From an uncultured Bacteroidales bacterium (GTDB lineage Bacteria > Bacteroidota > Bacteroidia > Bacteroidales > P3): DNA of 64,000 nucleotides. The notes below the pieces were generated by a model, which did not search any database, was not told the origin of the DNA, and saw only the letters and a list, made by a program, of their open reading frames with translations. Numbering within the stretch: position 1 is the stretch's first letter; the number at the start of each line of letters is the position of its first letter. A program made the translations under genes and the position numbers. Shown piece by piece: positions 8,303-17,337 of this stretch. Where the stretch lies: the NCBI GenBank assembly GCA_905234695.1, contig CAJOHZ010000014.1, forward strand, positions 1 to 64,000, read 5' to 3'.

Positions 8303-9403
8303 ATGGCACTGAAAAGAGTAATGGTATTGACTGGCGGAGGTGATTGTCCGGGACTGAACGCCGTCATCCGTGGCATCGTGAAACGCGCCTCGCAGGAGAA
8401 AGACTGGGAGGTCGTGGGTTGCATCGAGTCGTTCAATGGCGTGTTGCGCGAACCTACGGAAATCATGATGCTGGACGAGAAGACTGTGGAAGGTCTCCAC
8501 ATGCAGGGTGGCACCATCCTCGGCACCACCAATAAGGGCGGCCCTTTCGCCTGGCCGGTGCGCAACAATGACGGCACCTGGACCACAGTAGACCGTAGCG
8601 ACGAGATGCTACGCAAGTTGCAGTACATGGGTGTCGACGCGGTCATCAACATTGGCGGCGATGGTTCGCAGCGCATCTCGTTGGGGTTGGCGAAGAAAGG
8701 TCTCAATATCGTGGGCGTGCCCAAGACTATTGACAACGACCTCTCGATGACGGACTACACCTTCGGTTTCCAGACGGCTGTGCAGATATGCACTGAGGCC
8801 ATTGACAAACTGGTGACCACGGCGGCCAGCCACAACCGCGTTTTCATCATGGAGGTGATGGGTCGCGACGCGGGCTGGATAGCCCTCCACAGTGCCGTGG
8901 CGGGTGGTGCCGACGTGTGCATCATTCCCGAAATTCCATACGATGTCAACAAGATAAAAGAGAAGATAGAACAACGTTACAACAAGCGTCGCGGATATTG
9001 TATCATCGTGGTGGCCGAAGGAGCCAAGCCTAAGGATGGCACGGTGGTGGGAACGGTGACCGGCGAAGTGGGCTATCAGCATATCAAACTGGGTGGCATC
9101 GGCAACCAGCTGGCAGAAGAATTGCGCCAGTCGGGAGTGGAACATGACATCCGCTGCACTATTCTGGGCCATCTGCAGCGCGGCGGTTCTCCTGTGGCTT
9201 TCGACCGTATCCTGGCTTCGGAGTTTGGCGTGCGTGCCATGGAGCTGGTCATCGAAGGCCGTTACGGCCAGATGGTGGCATACCAGCACCCCGACATTGT
9301 GGCTGTCCCCCTCGAAGAGGCGGTGAAGGCCCAGAACCTCGTCGACCCCAACGGTCTGTTGGTACACACCGCCAAAGGCCTTGGCATTGAGTTCGGCGAT
9401 TAG
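8303..9403 (+). CDS. pfkA: 6-phosphofructokinase, mixed-type (group III) family
   Basis: 366 residues. It phosphorylates fructose 6-phosphate to fructose 1,6-bisphosphate in glycolysis. Start at 8303 gives MALKRVMVLTGGGDCPGLNAV, the phosphate-binding loop. The phosphoryl-donor residues are GGDGS (118-122), which fits ATP-type enzymes at the position that is Asp in PPi-type enzymes, and PKTIDND (140-146), where Lys141 is the residue usual in PPi-type enzymes. This Gly/Lys combination is that of the group III or mixed-substrate clade. MEVMGRDAGWIA and the C-terminal LGHLQRGGSP match the substrate site. ATP as donor is the likelier reading but not proven by sequence. Confidence 0.93.
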   Translation: MALKRVMVLTGGGDCPGLNAVIRGIVKRASQEKDWEVVGCIESFNGVLREPTEIMMLDEKTVEGLHMQGGTILGTTNKGGPFAWPVRNNDGTWTTVDRSDEMLRKLQYMGVDAVINIGGDGSQRISLGLAKKGLNIVGVPKTIDNDLSMTDYTFGFQTAVQICTEAIDKLVTTAASHNRVFIMEVMGRDAGWIALHSAVAGGADVCIIPEIPYDVNKIKEKIEQRYNKRRGYCIIVVAEGAKPKDGTVVGTVTGEVGYQHIKLGGIGNQLAEELRQSGVEHDIRCTILGHLQRGGSPVAFDRILASEFGVRAMELVIEGRYGQMVAYQHPDIVAVPLEEAVKAQNLVDPNGLLVHTAKGLGIEFGD

Positions 9404-9449
9404 TATTATAGGTGACTAAAAATAAGTAAGCAACAAAACAATACATACA

Positions 9450-10976
9450 ATGGAACCCAAACGCATAAAGTCAGCCCTCATATCGGTCTTCTATAAAGAC
9501 GGGTTGGAGGGTATCGTGAAATCATTGAACAGTCAAGGGGTAACCATCTACTCCACGGGTGGCACCTACAAGTTTATCCACGACCTAGGCATCGAGCCCG
9601 TGGCAGTGGAAAGTCTTACGGGCTATCCTTCCATCTTGGGAGGGCGAGTGAAGACCTTGCATCCCAAGGTCTTTGGCGGCATATTGAGCCGCCGCGACAT
9701 GTTCTCCGACGGCGAGCAGCTGGCGCAGTATGAAATTCCCGAGATAGACCTCGTGATTGTCGACCTCTATCCCTTCGAGGCCACCGTGGCCAGCGGAGCT
9801 CCGCAGCAGGACATCATCGAGAAGATTGACATTGGAGGCATCTCCCTCATCCGGGCTGCCGCCAAGAACTTCAACGACGTGGTGATTGTGCCCGCAGTGG
9901 ATTACTACAAAGAGTTTCTTGATATTTACAATAGTCAGGATGGCGCCACGACCCTTGAGCAGCGTCGTCGTTTTGCCGCCTACGCCTTTGGCGTGAGCTC
10001 GCATTACGATTCGGCTATCTTCAACTACTTCAACCGCGAGGAGCAACTGCCTCTGCTGCGTGTCTGTGGCGACAAGGCCAATGTGTTGCGTTATGGCGAG
10101 AACCCTCACCAGAAGGGCTATTATTATGGTGACCTTGATGCCGCCTTTACCAAGCTCAATGGAAAGGAGATTTCATACAATAATATCGGTGACATTGATG
10201 CTGCCTGTGCCCTTATCGACGACTATGCCGACACCACATTTGCCATCCTGAAGCACAACAACGCCTGTGGCCTCGCCACGCGTCCTACGCTACTGCGGGC
10301 TTGGACAGATGCTTTGGCTGGCGATCCTGTATCGGCGTTTGGCGGTGTGTTGATTACCAACCGCACTATTACCAAGGATGTCGCCGAGGAAATGCATAAA
10401 ATCTTCTTCGAGGTTTGTATCGCTCCTGACTATGATGAAGAGGCGTTGACAATCTTGCGGGGCAAGAAGAACCGAATTATTTTGAAGCGTAACGCCTTCA
10501 GGATGGCTGATCCTCTCTTCCGCAATGCGTTGGATGGCATCTTGGTGCAGGATCGCGACACCGTGGTGCCTACAGCGGACGATATGTCCAAGAGTGTCAC
10601 CTCAACCCCCATTACCCCAGGCCAGGCGGCAGACCTGGCTTTCGCCACCATTCTGGTGAAGCACACCAAGAGCAACGCCATTGTGTTGGCCAAGGATGGA
10701 CAGCTCTGTGCCAGCGGCACGGGTCAGACCTCGCGTGTCGACGCCCTTCGGCAGGCCATCGCCAAGGCGCAGTCATTCGGTTTCGACCTCCATGGAGCGG
10801 TTATGGCCAGCGATGCCTTCTTCCCCTTCGCCGACTGCGTGGAGATTGCCCATGAGGCAGGCATCGTGGCAGTGGCGCATCCCGGTGGTTCAATACACGA
10901 CCAGGATTCCATCGACTACTGCGAGAAAAACCACATGGGGATGGCCATCACCGGATACCGCCATTTCAAGCACTAA
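9450..10976 (+). CDS. purH: bifunctional AICAR transformylase / IMP cyclohydrolase
   Basis: 508 residues, normal for PurH, which carries out the last two steps of purine nucleotide synthesis. The N-terminal MGS-like cyclohydrolase domain (1-190) has YSTGGTYKFI and SILGGRVKTLHPKV; the transformylase domain contains the catalytic KHNNACG segment (about 266-272) and a C-terminal GMAITGYRHFKH. The gene lies 46 bp after pfkA and 72 bp before mreB. In many Bacteroidales purH directly precedes mreB, and that linkage is retained here. Confidence 0.96.
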   Translation: MEPKRIKSALISVFYKDGLEGIVKSLNSQGVTIYSTGGTYKFIHDLGIEPVAVESLTGYPSILGGRVKTLHPKVFGGILSRRDMFSDGEQLAQYEIPEIDLVIVDLYPFEATVASGAPQQDIIEKIDIGGISLIRAAAKNFNDVVIVPAVDYYKEFLDIYNSQDGATTLEQRRRFAAYAFGVSSHYDSAIFNYFNREEQLPLLRVCGDKANVLRYGENPHQKGYYYGDLDAAFTKLNGKEISYNNIGDIDAACALIDDYADTTFAILKHNNACGLATRPTLLRAWTDALAGDPVSAFGGVLITNRTITKDVAEEMHKIFFEVCIAPDYDEEALTILRGKKNRIILKRNAFRMADPLFRNALDGILVQDRDTVVPTADDMSKSVTSTPITPGQAADLAFATILVKHTKSNAIVLAKDGQLCASGTGQTSRVDALRQAIAKAQSFGFDLHGAVMASDAFFPFADCVEIAHEAGIVAVAHPGGSIHDQDSIDYCEKNHMGMAITGYRHFKH

Positions 10977-11048
10977 GACGATTTATTTATAGGAAAATGA
11001 AACTTTTTTCGGCTTTTTCCGTATTATACTAGGCAAAACAAACAACAC

Positions 11049-12074
11049 ATGGGATTATTTTCATTCTTTAACAAAGAAGTGGCCATGGACTTGGGAACCG
11101 CCAACTCCATTGTCATCTACAATGACCAGGTGGTTATCGATGAGCCCTCTATCGTGGCCGTCGACCGCAATAACAAACGTATCGTTGCCGTCGGAAAGCG
11201 CGCCCAGATGATGGACGGCAAGACCGACAACAAGAATATCGAGACCATCCGTCCCTTGCGGGGTGGCGTTATCGCTGACTTCGAGATGGCTCAACACCTC
11301 ATCCGTGAACTCATCGGCATGACCAATGTCAACCGTTCGTTCATGCCTCCGTCGCTGCGTATGGTAATTTGCATTCCTTCGGGCATCACCAATGTCGAGG
11401 AACGCGCCGTGCGCGAGAGTGCAGAACAGGCTGGCGCCAAGGAGATCCGCATGATTCACGAGCCCATGGCAGCCGCTATTGGTATCGGTATTGATGTTCT
11501 TGAACCCGAAGGCCACATGGTGGTCGACATCGGAGGCGGTACCGCCGAGATCGCTGTGATTTCGCTGGGCGGCATTGTCTGCAACAACTCCATCCGCGTG
11601 GCTGGTGACGAGTTCAATGAGAATGTTGTGGAATACATGAAGAAGCAGCACAACATGGTTATTGGCGTGCGTACCGCTGAGCAGGTGAAAATCAAAGTCG
11701 GCGCCGCAGTCAGCGAGCTTGATGATCCCCCCGAGGACTATCCCACGCTGGGTCGCGACCTGCTGACAGGCCTCCCCAAAGAGATTTCCGTCAACTACAA
11801 GGAGATTGCCCATGCTCTCGACAAATCCATTGCCCGCATTGAGCAGGCCATCCTCGATACCCTTTCGGCGACTCCGCCCGAGTTGGCAGCCGATATCTAC
11901 CGTACCGGTATCTATCTGGCAGGTGGCGGCTCCCTGTTGCGTGGCTTGGACCAGCGTATCAAGTCGAAGACTAAACTGCAGGTCCATATCGCCGAAGACC
12001 CGTTGCGTGCTGTGGCCCGTGGCACGGGTATCGCACTGAAGAACTTCTCCAAGTTCTCCTTCCTCATTCGATAA
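11049..12074 (+). CDS. mreB: rod shape-determining protein MreB
   Basis: 341 residues with the actin-like nucleotide-binding signatures: phosphate 1 MDLGTANSIVIYND near the start, phosphate 2 VVDIGGGTAEIAVIS around 159-173, and adenosine motif YLAGGGSLLRG near 295. MreB polymerises under the inner membrane and guides lateral cell-wall synthesis. It follows purH, but mreC, mreD, mrdA and rodA, which usually follow in this phylum, are absent; a strong terminator comes 24 bp after the stop and then a converging gene. Confidence 0.96.
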   Translation: MGLFSFFNKEVAMDLGTANSIVIYNDQVVIDEPSIVAVDRNNKRIVAVGKRAQMMDGKTDNKNIETIRPLRGGVIADFEMAQHLIRELIGMTNVNRSFMPPSLRMVICIPSGITNVEERAVRESAEQAGAKEIRMIHEPMAAAIGIGIDVLEPEGHMVVDIGGGTAEIAVISLGGIVCNNSIRVAGDEFNENVVEYMKKQHNMVIGVRTAEQVKIKVGAAVSELDDPPEDYPTLGRDLLTGLPKEISVNYKEIAHALDKSIARIEQAILDTLSATPPELAADIYRTGIYLAGGGSLLRGLDQRIKSKTKLQVHIAEDPLRAVARGTGIALKNFSKFSFLIR

Positions 12075-12097
12075 GGTTAATATTGTTAAGATACGGT

Positions 12098-12128
12098 AAG
12101 AGGGTGCTTTCTTGGAATGCACCCTCTT
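12098..12128. terminator. bidirectional terminator between mreB and dacB-like gene
   Basis: AAGAGGGTGC (12098-12107) and GCACCCTCTT (12119-12128) form a perfect 10-bp stem with an 11-nt loop, followed on the plus strand by GTATTTTTC. It sits between two converging genes. Confidence 0.8.
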
Positions 12129-12151
12129 GTATTTTTCGTTGGTGTTGTGAT

Positions 12152-13615
12152 TTACAACTTGGCTATCTCCTCGATGATATTCTTTAGCAAGACATTGATG
12201 GTGTCGTTGTCGCAGTCGTAGTTGTTACTGATGATGGCGAAGCAGTAGGTGTCGCCATTCTTGTTTGTGAAGTAGCCGGCATAGCCTTTTACGCTGGTCA
12301 TTGAGCCGCTCTTAAGCACCAACTTGCACCCAGCGGGGATTTTGGGTTTCATTACCTTTGAGTCTCCCGTTTGCGAACTTATGCCGAGGGTATTGCGGTA
12401 ATCTTCGTAGTAGGGCTCTTTGGCCACGGCGGCGAGGAATTGGCACAAGAACTTCGCGGTGACGTGGTTGTCGCGCGACAATCCGCTACCGTCCACCATC
12501 TTCACCCCCGCCACATCAAGTCCCAACTCGTGGAAGTAAAGGTTCATGAAACGGCGGCTGTTGGTATAGTTTCCCACGCCGTCTTGGTAGTATCCAAGAT
12601 ATTTGAAAATTCCTTCGGCGCACATGTTGTTGGTCGTATAGTTCGTCAGCTTGGCGATGTCGCGGTAGTAGAGCGATTGGATGGTGGTGAGGTCGTGAAC
12701 CCTCTTAGGCATTTCGAATCGGTCGGATGCTTCGCCGCTCACTGGTACGCCATGCTTGCGAAGGTACTGGGTCAGTTGGTCGGCGAGGCAGAGGGCGGGA
12801 TTGGGTAGCGAGGCTCGGATAAGGGTGTCGCGAACTCCTTTGGCCAGTACGCCGCGGCAGATGCGGCTATTTGTGCTAGGGCTGCCGAAGAAACATATTT
12901 CGCTTGCCGTATCAGATGGGCCGGTCACTACCTCGTTGGTTAGCGTCAGCGCCATATTGGCGGGATAGATGTCGGTGATGGTGGCGGGGTCGCCCACATT
13001 GGCTCCTGCGCTGAAGCGCACGTTGATGGAGTTCTCGTGATAATTCAGTCCGCTGATGCCGCTTCCATAGTAGTTGCCGATATCGTTCCATTGCCAGGTA
13101 GGGTGTACCATTTCGTCGTCGAAGAGGCTTGCGTCGGCATAGATATGGCCATTGATGCGGTGGATGCCCTCATCTCGGATGGCTTGGGTGATGGCGCGGA
13201 AGAGTGTGTCGGGCATAGTGCCCTTGATTCGTGTCGAGCCTAGGAAGGGGTCACCGTTGCCAAGGATGACGATGTCGCCCGTGAGTACCCCTCGGTTGTC
13301 TATCGTGCCACTGTACACCAGATTTGTCTTGAATCGGAAGTCGCTCCCCAGGCGGCTGAATCCCGCCGCGGTGGTGAAGAGTTTGTTGAGTGCTGCAGGC
13401 AGCAAGGCGTGGTTTGCGTCGAGGGCGTAGATGGTGGAGTCGTGTGTGATGTCGTGAACGCATACGGCCAGCGAGGCATGTTTCATGTCGGGCTCCATGC
13501 GGGCCCGACGGACGGCGAAGTCGATATAGTCCGTGTTCTGGGCACTGACTGTCGCTGTGGTGGACACCATCAAGAGTATGATAAGTATATGTGGGCGTAT
13601 TTTCATCATGGTCAT
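12152..13615 (-). CDS. PBP4-like D-alanyl-D-alanine carboxypeptidase/endopeptidase family, nucleophile serine replaced by alanine
   Basis: 487 residues, with a signal peptide (about 1-25, [16 protein letters not shown]) and the overall layout of the DacB/PBP4 (peptidase S13) family. In these enzymes the nucleophile lies in an SxxK box within a PASxxKL context. Here the equivalent is [14 protein letters not shown], reading AxxK; the two alanine codons are both GCA. The later motifs look intact: DGSGLSRDN and the KTG-type box as [14 protein letters not shown]. So the fold should form but classical acyl-enzyme chemistry should not. The start overlaps the engB stop by 4 bp (ATGA), implying translational coupling. 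It may serve as a peptidoglycan-binding or regulatory pseudoenzyme. Confidence 0.85.
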   Translation of the reverse strand: MTMMKIRPHILIILLMVSTTATVSAQNTDYIDFAVRRARMEPDMKHASLAVCVHDITHDSTIYALDANHALLPAALNKLFTTAAGFSRLGSDFRFKTNLVYSGTIDNRGVLTGDIVILGNGDPFLGSTRIKGTMPDTLFRAITQAIRDEGIHRINGHIYADASLFDDEMVHPTWQWNDIGNYYGSGISGLNYHENSINVRFSAGANVGDPATITDIYPANMALTLTNEVVTGPSDTASEICFFGSPSTNSRICRGVLAKGVRDTLIRASLPNPALCLADQLTQYLRKHGVPVSGEASDRFEMPKRVHDLTTIQSLYYRDIAKLTNYTTNNMCAEGIFKYLGYYQDGVGNYTNSRRFMNLYFHELGLDVAGVKMVDGSGLSRDNHVTAKFLCQFLAAVAKEPYYEDYRNTLGISSQTGDSKVMKPKIPAGCKLVLKSGSMTSVKGYAGYFTNKNGDTYCFAIISNNYDCDNDTINVLLKNIIEEIAKL

Positions 13616-14232
13616 TCGGTAGGGGTTGGGGTGAGTTTTATTTGGCGGTTGATTTCATCGATGCGGACGAGTAGTTTCTCCCTTCCGTATCGGGTGACGG
13701 CGGAGGTGATAAAAATCTCGGGTAGTTCCTCCCATGTCTCCAGAAGGGTGTTCTTGTATCCGTTGATGGTGGCGGCCACCTCGCGTTGCTTCTGTTTGTC
13801 CACTTTGGTGAATACAAGGCTCATGGGGATACCATGGGTCCCAAGGAAGTGGATGAATTCCAAGTCAATCTTCTGGGGAGGTATGCGGCTGTCGATAAGC
13901 ACAAAGACATTGGTTAGCGTGGGTCGTTTCAGCAGGTAGTTCTCTATCATCCGCTGCCATTGCGAGCGCGCTGTGCGTGAGGTGCGGGCGTATCCATAGC
14001 CAGGCAGGTCTACCAGGTACCACTCGTTGTTGATAAGGAAGTGGTTAATGAGTTGGGTCTTTCCGGGTTTTACGCTGGTTTTGGCAAGGCCCTTGTTTCC
14101 CGTGAGCATGTTGATAAGCGACGATTTCCCAACGTTGCTGCGTCCGATAAAGGCATATTCGGGCAGCCCTGTGTCGGGGCATTTACGGTAGTCGCTGTTG
14201 CTGACGACGAATGTCGCTTTCTTTATCTCCAT
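13612..14232 (-). CDS. engB: ribosome biogenesis GTP-binding protein YsxC/EngB
   Basis: 206 residues, standard for YihA/YsxC/EngB, a GTPase needed for assembly of the large ribosomal subunit. Visible G motifs are [12 protein letters not shown] (G1, about 31-42), KTQLINHF region (G2), VDLPGYGYA (G3) and FTKVDK (G4). It is the third gene of the minus-strand run glsA-glsB-engB-dacB, with a 17-bp gap from glsB and a 4-bp overlap with the dacB-like gene. Confidence 0.96.
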   Translation of the reverse strand: MEIKKATFVVSNSDYRKCPDTGLPEYAFIGRSNVGKSSLINMLTGNKGLAKTSVKPGKTQLINHFLINNEWYLVDLPGYGYARTSRTARSQWQRMIENYLLKRPTLTNVFVLIDSRIPPQKIDLEFIHFLGTHGIPMSLVFTKVDKQKQREVAATINGYKNTLLETWEELPEIFITSAVTRYGREKLLVRIDEINRQIKLTPTPTE

Positions 14233-14249
14233 GGTTTTTTGGTGGGGGG

Positions 14250-15404
14250 CTATTTTTCGCGACGGTTCTCGCGTCGTTGCTGGCGACGGGCTTTGCGGAG
14301 TTTCTTCTTGTCTTTGTTTTCCTCTTCCATCAGTTGGGTGGCTTTGAGCTTTTTCAGCCCTCGGAGTTCTTCTCGCTCAGACTCGTCCAGTTTTTTCTTC
14401 CACCACGGCATCCGTCGCATATTGATGCGGAACAGGTGCATGCGGTCCAACACATGGTTGCGGATTTCGTAAGATTCCAGGTATCGAGCCCTCTTTTCGG
14501 GGATGATGTCGCGGATGCTGATCATGATGGCGGTTTCGTCCGTCTTGCCGAATTCGGGGTTGGGTGCGGTACCGAAAGAGCGCATGGTGGGCGAGAGATT
14601 CATATAGGCGTTGATCATCGCCGGCACGGTGCAACCCAACGCACGCACGTTGTGTTGCAGTATCTGGTAGTCTTCTTTGTAGTTGCGTCCGTTGAAAAGG
14701 GCGTGTAATTCGTTGTAGTCGGAGTGTATCTCAATTGGTTCGTTGGGCCATACCAGTCCGTCTCGGTCGGGGAAGTGCTTCTGGTAGAAATAGAGAATCA
14801 GGTCTTTCGCCCGTGGATTCATTTGTGAATACATGGTGATTTTCCCAAAGAAGTAGCGTGTTTCGGGAATCTCCATCACGATAGCCCCAAGTCCGTCCCA
14901 CAGGTTGTCGAGTGAGTAGATGCCTTTGCGCAGGTCGTTGCCTGGCTGGAAGTCGGGCTGCACGAAGGCACGACCCAATTCGAGTGTGTAGGGTAGATGG
15001 TTCTGTATAAAGTCGTCCGAGTAGTGGAAGAGGTCTGCTGTGGGAGTGACGAAGGTGCCGTCGTCGCGGCGTTTGATGTTGCTTCCGTGGATGAAGCGGT
15101 ATCCCCCCACAATTTTCTCATCTTCGGGACTCCACACGAACAGTTGCTTGAAGCAGTAGGGTTCGGGCAGGGTGTCGAACTCGTCGATATCGCATTCTTT
15201 GCCGGTGCCACCCCCTTCGAGGGCGAAGCTCAGTTCGCGCAGGCGACCGATTTCGCGCATGATATTGGGCGACAGGTGGGCGGTGGTGATGTAAATTTCC
15301 TTGTTGGCATAATTGGTCTTGCGAAGGAAGTTCTTATGTTTCAACTCGGCAATAAGAAGATCTCGCGGAACAGGGGGAATGATGTATGATGTGTCTATGT
15401 CCAT
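14250..15404 (-). CDS. GNAT-family N-acyltransferase, probable glycine-lipid synthase subunit GlsB
   Basis: 384 residues. The N-terminal two thirds match the hemolysin/OlsB-like GNAT acyltransferases of Bacteroidota: [28 protein letters not shown], then [22 protein letters not shown] and [20 protein letters not shown], where the Glu-Leu-Gly-Arg segment is typical. The C-terminus is very basic ([18 protein letters not shown]). In Bacteroides thetaiotaomicron the pair GlsB (N-acyltransferase) and GlsA (O-acyltransferase) makes acyl-oxyacyl glycine lipids. The same pairing here, with an 18-bp gap, supports the assignment; the acceptor amino acid is inferred from that precedent. Confidence 0.75.
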   Translation of the reverse strand: MDIDTSYIIPPVPRDLLIAELKHKNFLRKTNYANKEIYITTAHLSPNIMREIGRLRELSFALEGGGTGKECDIDEFDTLPEPYCFKQLFVWSPEDEKIVGGYRFIHGSNIKRRDDGTFVTPTADLFHYSDDFIQNHLPYTLELGRAFVQPDFQPGNDLRKGIYSLDNLWDGLGAIVMEIPETRYFFGKITMYSQMNPRAKDLILYFYQKHFPDRDGLVWPNEPIEIHSDYNELHALFNGRNYKEDYQILQHNVRALGCTVPAMINAYMNLSPTMRSFGTAPNPEFGKTDETAIMISIRDIIPEKRARYLESYEIRNHVLDRMHLFRINMRRMPWWKKKLDESEREELRGLKKLKATQLMEEENKDKKKLRKARRQQRRENRREK

Positions 15405-15422
15405 TGGCGTTGAGGTTAGGGT

Positions 15423-16298
15423 CTATGCAGGAATGAACTGTGCGGTGGGGTCGTGTTGCAGGCGGTAGCAGTGCTCCTTGAGCAGTTGTGCCCATTGCTG
15501 GGCGGTGTGCCGGCTGTCGAACACGGAGTAGGGGATGGGCTTCCCGATAATCAGGTGCAACGTCTTGCCCCGCTGGGCTATCATCTCGCCTGGCAACAGG
15601 GCCATCTCGAAGTTGAACTTAAAACCCAGTTTTTTGCGCAGGTTGGCGATGCGATAGAATTTCAGGCGGTTTCGTGCGTCGAAAAAGAAAGGTACAATGT
15701 CGCGCTGGTACTTTATAGCCTTTTTGACAAAGGTGGGCTTCCATTCAAGATCGCGAATGCTTCCGTCTTTCTGCTTGCGCGAGCAGAGCCCCGCGGGGAA
15801 GAACAATAGGGCGTTGTGGTCAGCAAACCCCTGCTCTAGCGCGTTGGCGTTGGCTGTGTTGCGGCGTACCTTGTCGATGGGTATGAACAATGGCGCTGGC
15901 CCGGGAAGATAGAGCAGGAAATCATTTACGGGGAATTTAATGTCGCTGCGGTAGTGCCCGATGGCACCCATGAGAGCTAGCCCGTCGGGTCCCCCCAGCG
16001 GGTGGTTCCCGGCGATGATAGGACTTCCCTCGGTGGGGATGTTTTCTGAGCCTGTCACCTCCACCTTGATGTTGAGGTCAAGTGGCCCCGACCCCTCTAG
16101 GTAAGCGTGAACGAAGTCCAGTCCGAACTTGTCTCGATGCCGATAAATGACTTTGTTAATCTCGTCAAGGTGCAAAATGTGCTCCATCCAGCGTACGGCG
16201 AAATTGGGAAGTTTGACATTCTTTTTTTTGAGAATTTTTTGAATGTCAATATGTTTCTCTGTAATGGACGCGGGGTCCATGTGTTGCAACTCTTCCAT
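15423..16298 (-). CDS. PlsC-like O-acyltransferase, probable GlsA
   Basis: 291 residues of the lysophospholipid acyltransferase family. The catalytic box appears as AGNHPLGGPDGLALMG, the variant with His and Asp seen in OlsA/GlsA-type enzymes; FPAGLCSRKQ is the second conserved block. GlsA adds the second acyl chain, on the 3-hydroxyl of the amide-linked fatty acid, after GlsB has acylated the amino acid. It is the first gene of the glsA-glsB-engB-dacB run, with a TAnnTTTG promoter box 23 bp upstream. A general glycerolipid acyltransferase is the alternative. Confidence 0.75.
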   Translation of the reverse strand: MEELQHMDPASITEKHIDIQKILKKKNVKLPNFAVRWMEHILHLDEINKVIYRHRDKFGLDFVHAYLEGSGPLDLNIKVEVTGSENIPTEGSPIIAGNHPLGGPDGLALMGAIGHYRSDIKFPVNDFLLYLPGPAPLFIPIDKVRRNTANANALEQGFADHNALLFFPAGLCSRKQKDGSIRDLEWKPTFVKKAIKYQRDIVPFFFDARNRLKFYRIANLRKKLGFKFNFEMALLPGEMIAQRGKTLHLIIGKPIPYSVFDSRHTAQQWAQLLKEHCYRLQHDPTAQFIPA

Positions 16299-16320
16299 CA
16301 GGGATGATTGTTAGGACATG

Positions 16321-16328
16321 CAAAAATA
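16321..16328 (-). promoter_or_regulatory. TAnnTTTG promoter box for the gls-engB-dacB run
   Basis: TATTTTTG on the minus strand, 23 bp upstream of the start at 16298, in an A/T-rich tract. Confidence 0.65.
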
Positions 16329-16397
16329 CGAAAAAAAAATGTCATAACTGATAACATATTCGCTTTTTATCCACTGTTCGATGTGCAAAGAAGCAAA

Positions 16398-16421
16398 AAG
16401 GCCGCCTGGTGGGGCGGCCTT
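16398..16421 (-). terminator. intrinsic terminator of hsp20
   Basis: AAGGCCGCC (16398-16406) pairs with GGCGGCCTT (16413-16421). On the minus strand the stem is followed by a run of five T, about 30 bp after the hsp20 stop. Confidence 0.85.
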
Positions 16422-16449
16422 GTGCTTGGTTAATGGTCGTAAATGTCGA

Positions 16450-16881
16450 TTATTTGATCTCGATGTGCTGGGCAAGAGCCTTCTTCTCTTGTTCGGTGAA
16501 TTTCGGCAGCACGATGTGCAGGATGCCGTGCTCCACCTTGGCGCTGATCTCTTCTTTCTTGACATTCTCGGGCAGGCTAAGGATTTGCTTGAACTGCATC
16601 GAGTTGAATTCGTGGCGCAGGTAGTGGCGTTGCTTTTTCTCCTCTTTTTTCTCCTCTTTCTGCACCATCTCGACGACCAAATTGTTGTCGCTGTCGATGC
16701 TCAGGTTGAGGTCTTCTTTCGCGAGGCCGGGGACGCAGAGTTCCAACTCATAGTTCTCTTCGCTTTCGCTGACATTCATCTTGGGCATCTCGTCTACGGC
16801 GCAGGTGTTCCAATTGTTCCAGTCCAGAAGATCGTTGAACAGGCTGGGCATCAGGTCTTGGTTTCTCTTTGCTAGTAACAT
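16450..16881 (-). CDS. Hsp20/alpha-crystallin family small heat-shock protein
   Basis: 143 residues, a typical small heat-shock protein that holds unfolding proteins in solution. The alpha-crystallin domain covers about 35-128, with YELELCVPGLAKEDLNLSID and the conserved GILHIVLPK near the end; the C-terminal HIEIK supplies the I-x-I motif used for oligomer assembly. A good ribosome-binding sequence (AGGAGA) precedes the start by 8 bp. The only recognisable promoter is a sigma54-type site about 90-105 bp upstream instead of the usual TAnnTTTG box. The gene is single and ends in a strong terminator. Confidence 0.95.
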   Translation of the reverse strand: MLLAKRNQDLMPSLFNDLLDWNNWNTCAVDEMPKMNVSESEENYELELCVPGLAKEDLNLSIDSDNNLVVEMVQKEEKKEEKKQRHYLRHEFNSMQFKQILSLPENVKKEEISAKVEHGILHIVLPKFTEQEKKALAQHIEIK

Positions 16882-16970
16882 GGTTTGAATCTCCTATTTT
16901 TATTTGTTGTTATTTTTTTGAATTTCGTTTTTCTTTCGGTGGGTTGACCGCCGTTTCTGCCCCTTACAAC

Positions 16971-16986
16971 GGCAATATTGGTGCCA
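16971..16986 (-). promoter_or_regulatory. sigma54-type -24/-12 promoter upstream of hsp20
   Basis: On the minus strand TGGCAC (16986-16981), 5 bp, then TTGC (16975-16972): the exact TGGCAC-N5-TTGC layout of RpoN promoters. It would start transcription near 16960, leaving a leader of about 80 nt. An inverted pair ACCC...GGGT lies just upstream (about 16986-17000). Inferred from motif only. Confidence 0.5.
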
Positions 16987-17120
16987 CCCTGTTTGTGGGT
17001 GACAAAATTTCCGAAAATTGGTTATTTTGCCCAATTCTACATGCCAAAATGTCTTAATTTATTTTTTTTTACATCATTTCTATTGTTTATCGCTCCGCAA
17101 TAGCCGATATGTAATCTTCA

Positions 17121-17337
17121 TTTTTATGTCGGGTCTGCAAGGTGGCAGTCCCGGTGTAGTCCCAATGGTCCTTCGGTGATCTTTCGGTGTTCCTTCGGTA
17201 TTTCTCCAACTGTTTCCCAACTGTTCTCCAACTGTTCTCCAATGTAAGATAGGGAAAACAGTAGGTTAACAATTGAATATCAGTTGGATAAATACCGAAA
17301 GAATACCGAAGGCACATAAAACGTACTCCGTCACCAC
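17121..17337. repeat. 11-bp-module hairpin element, copy A
   Basis: Part of a 714-bp gene-free stretch (16882-17595) that otherwise holds the hsp20 and rpmG promoters. Modules of 11 bp: three TTCGGT modules (CGGT at 17174, 17185, 17196), then core modules CCAACTGTTTC 17206-17216, CCAACTGTTCT 17217-17227 and 17228-17238, and on the other arm ACCGAAAGAAT 17294-17304, ACCGAAGGCAC 17305-17315, ATAAAACGTAC 17316-17326, ending TCCGTCAC. The TTCGGT and ACCGAA modules are reverse complements, so the whole can fold as an imperfect hairpin. Outer modules are shared with copies B-D. Confidence 0.75.
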
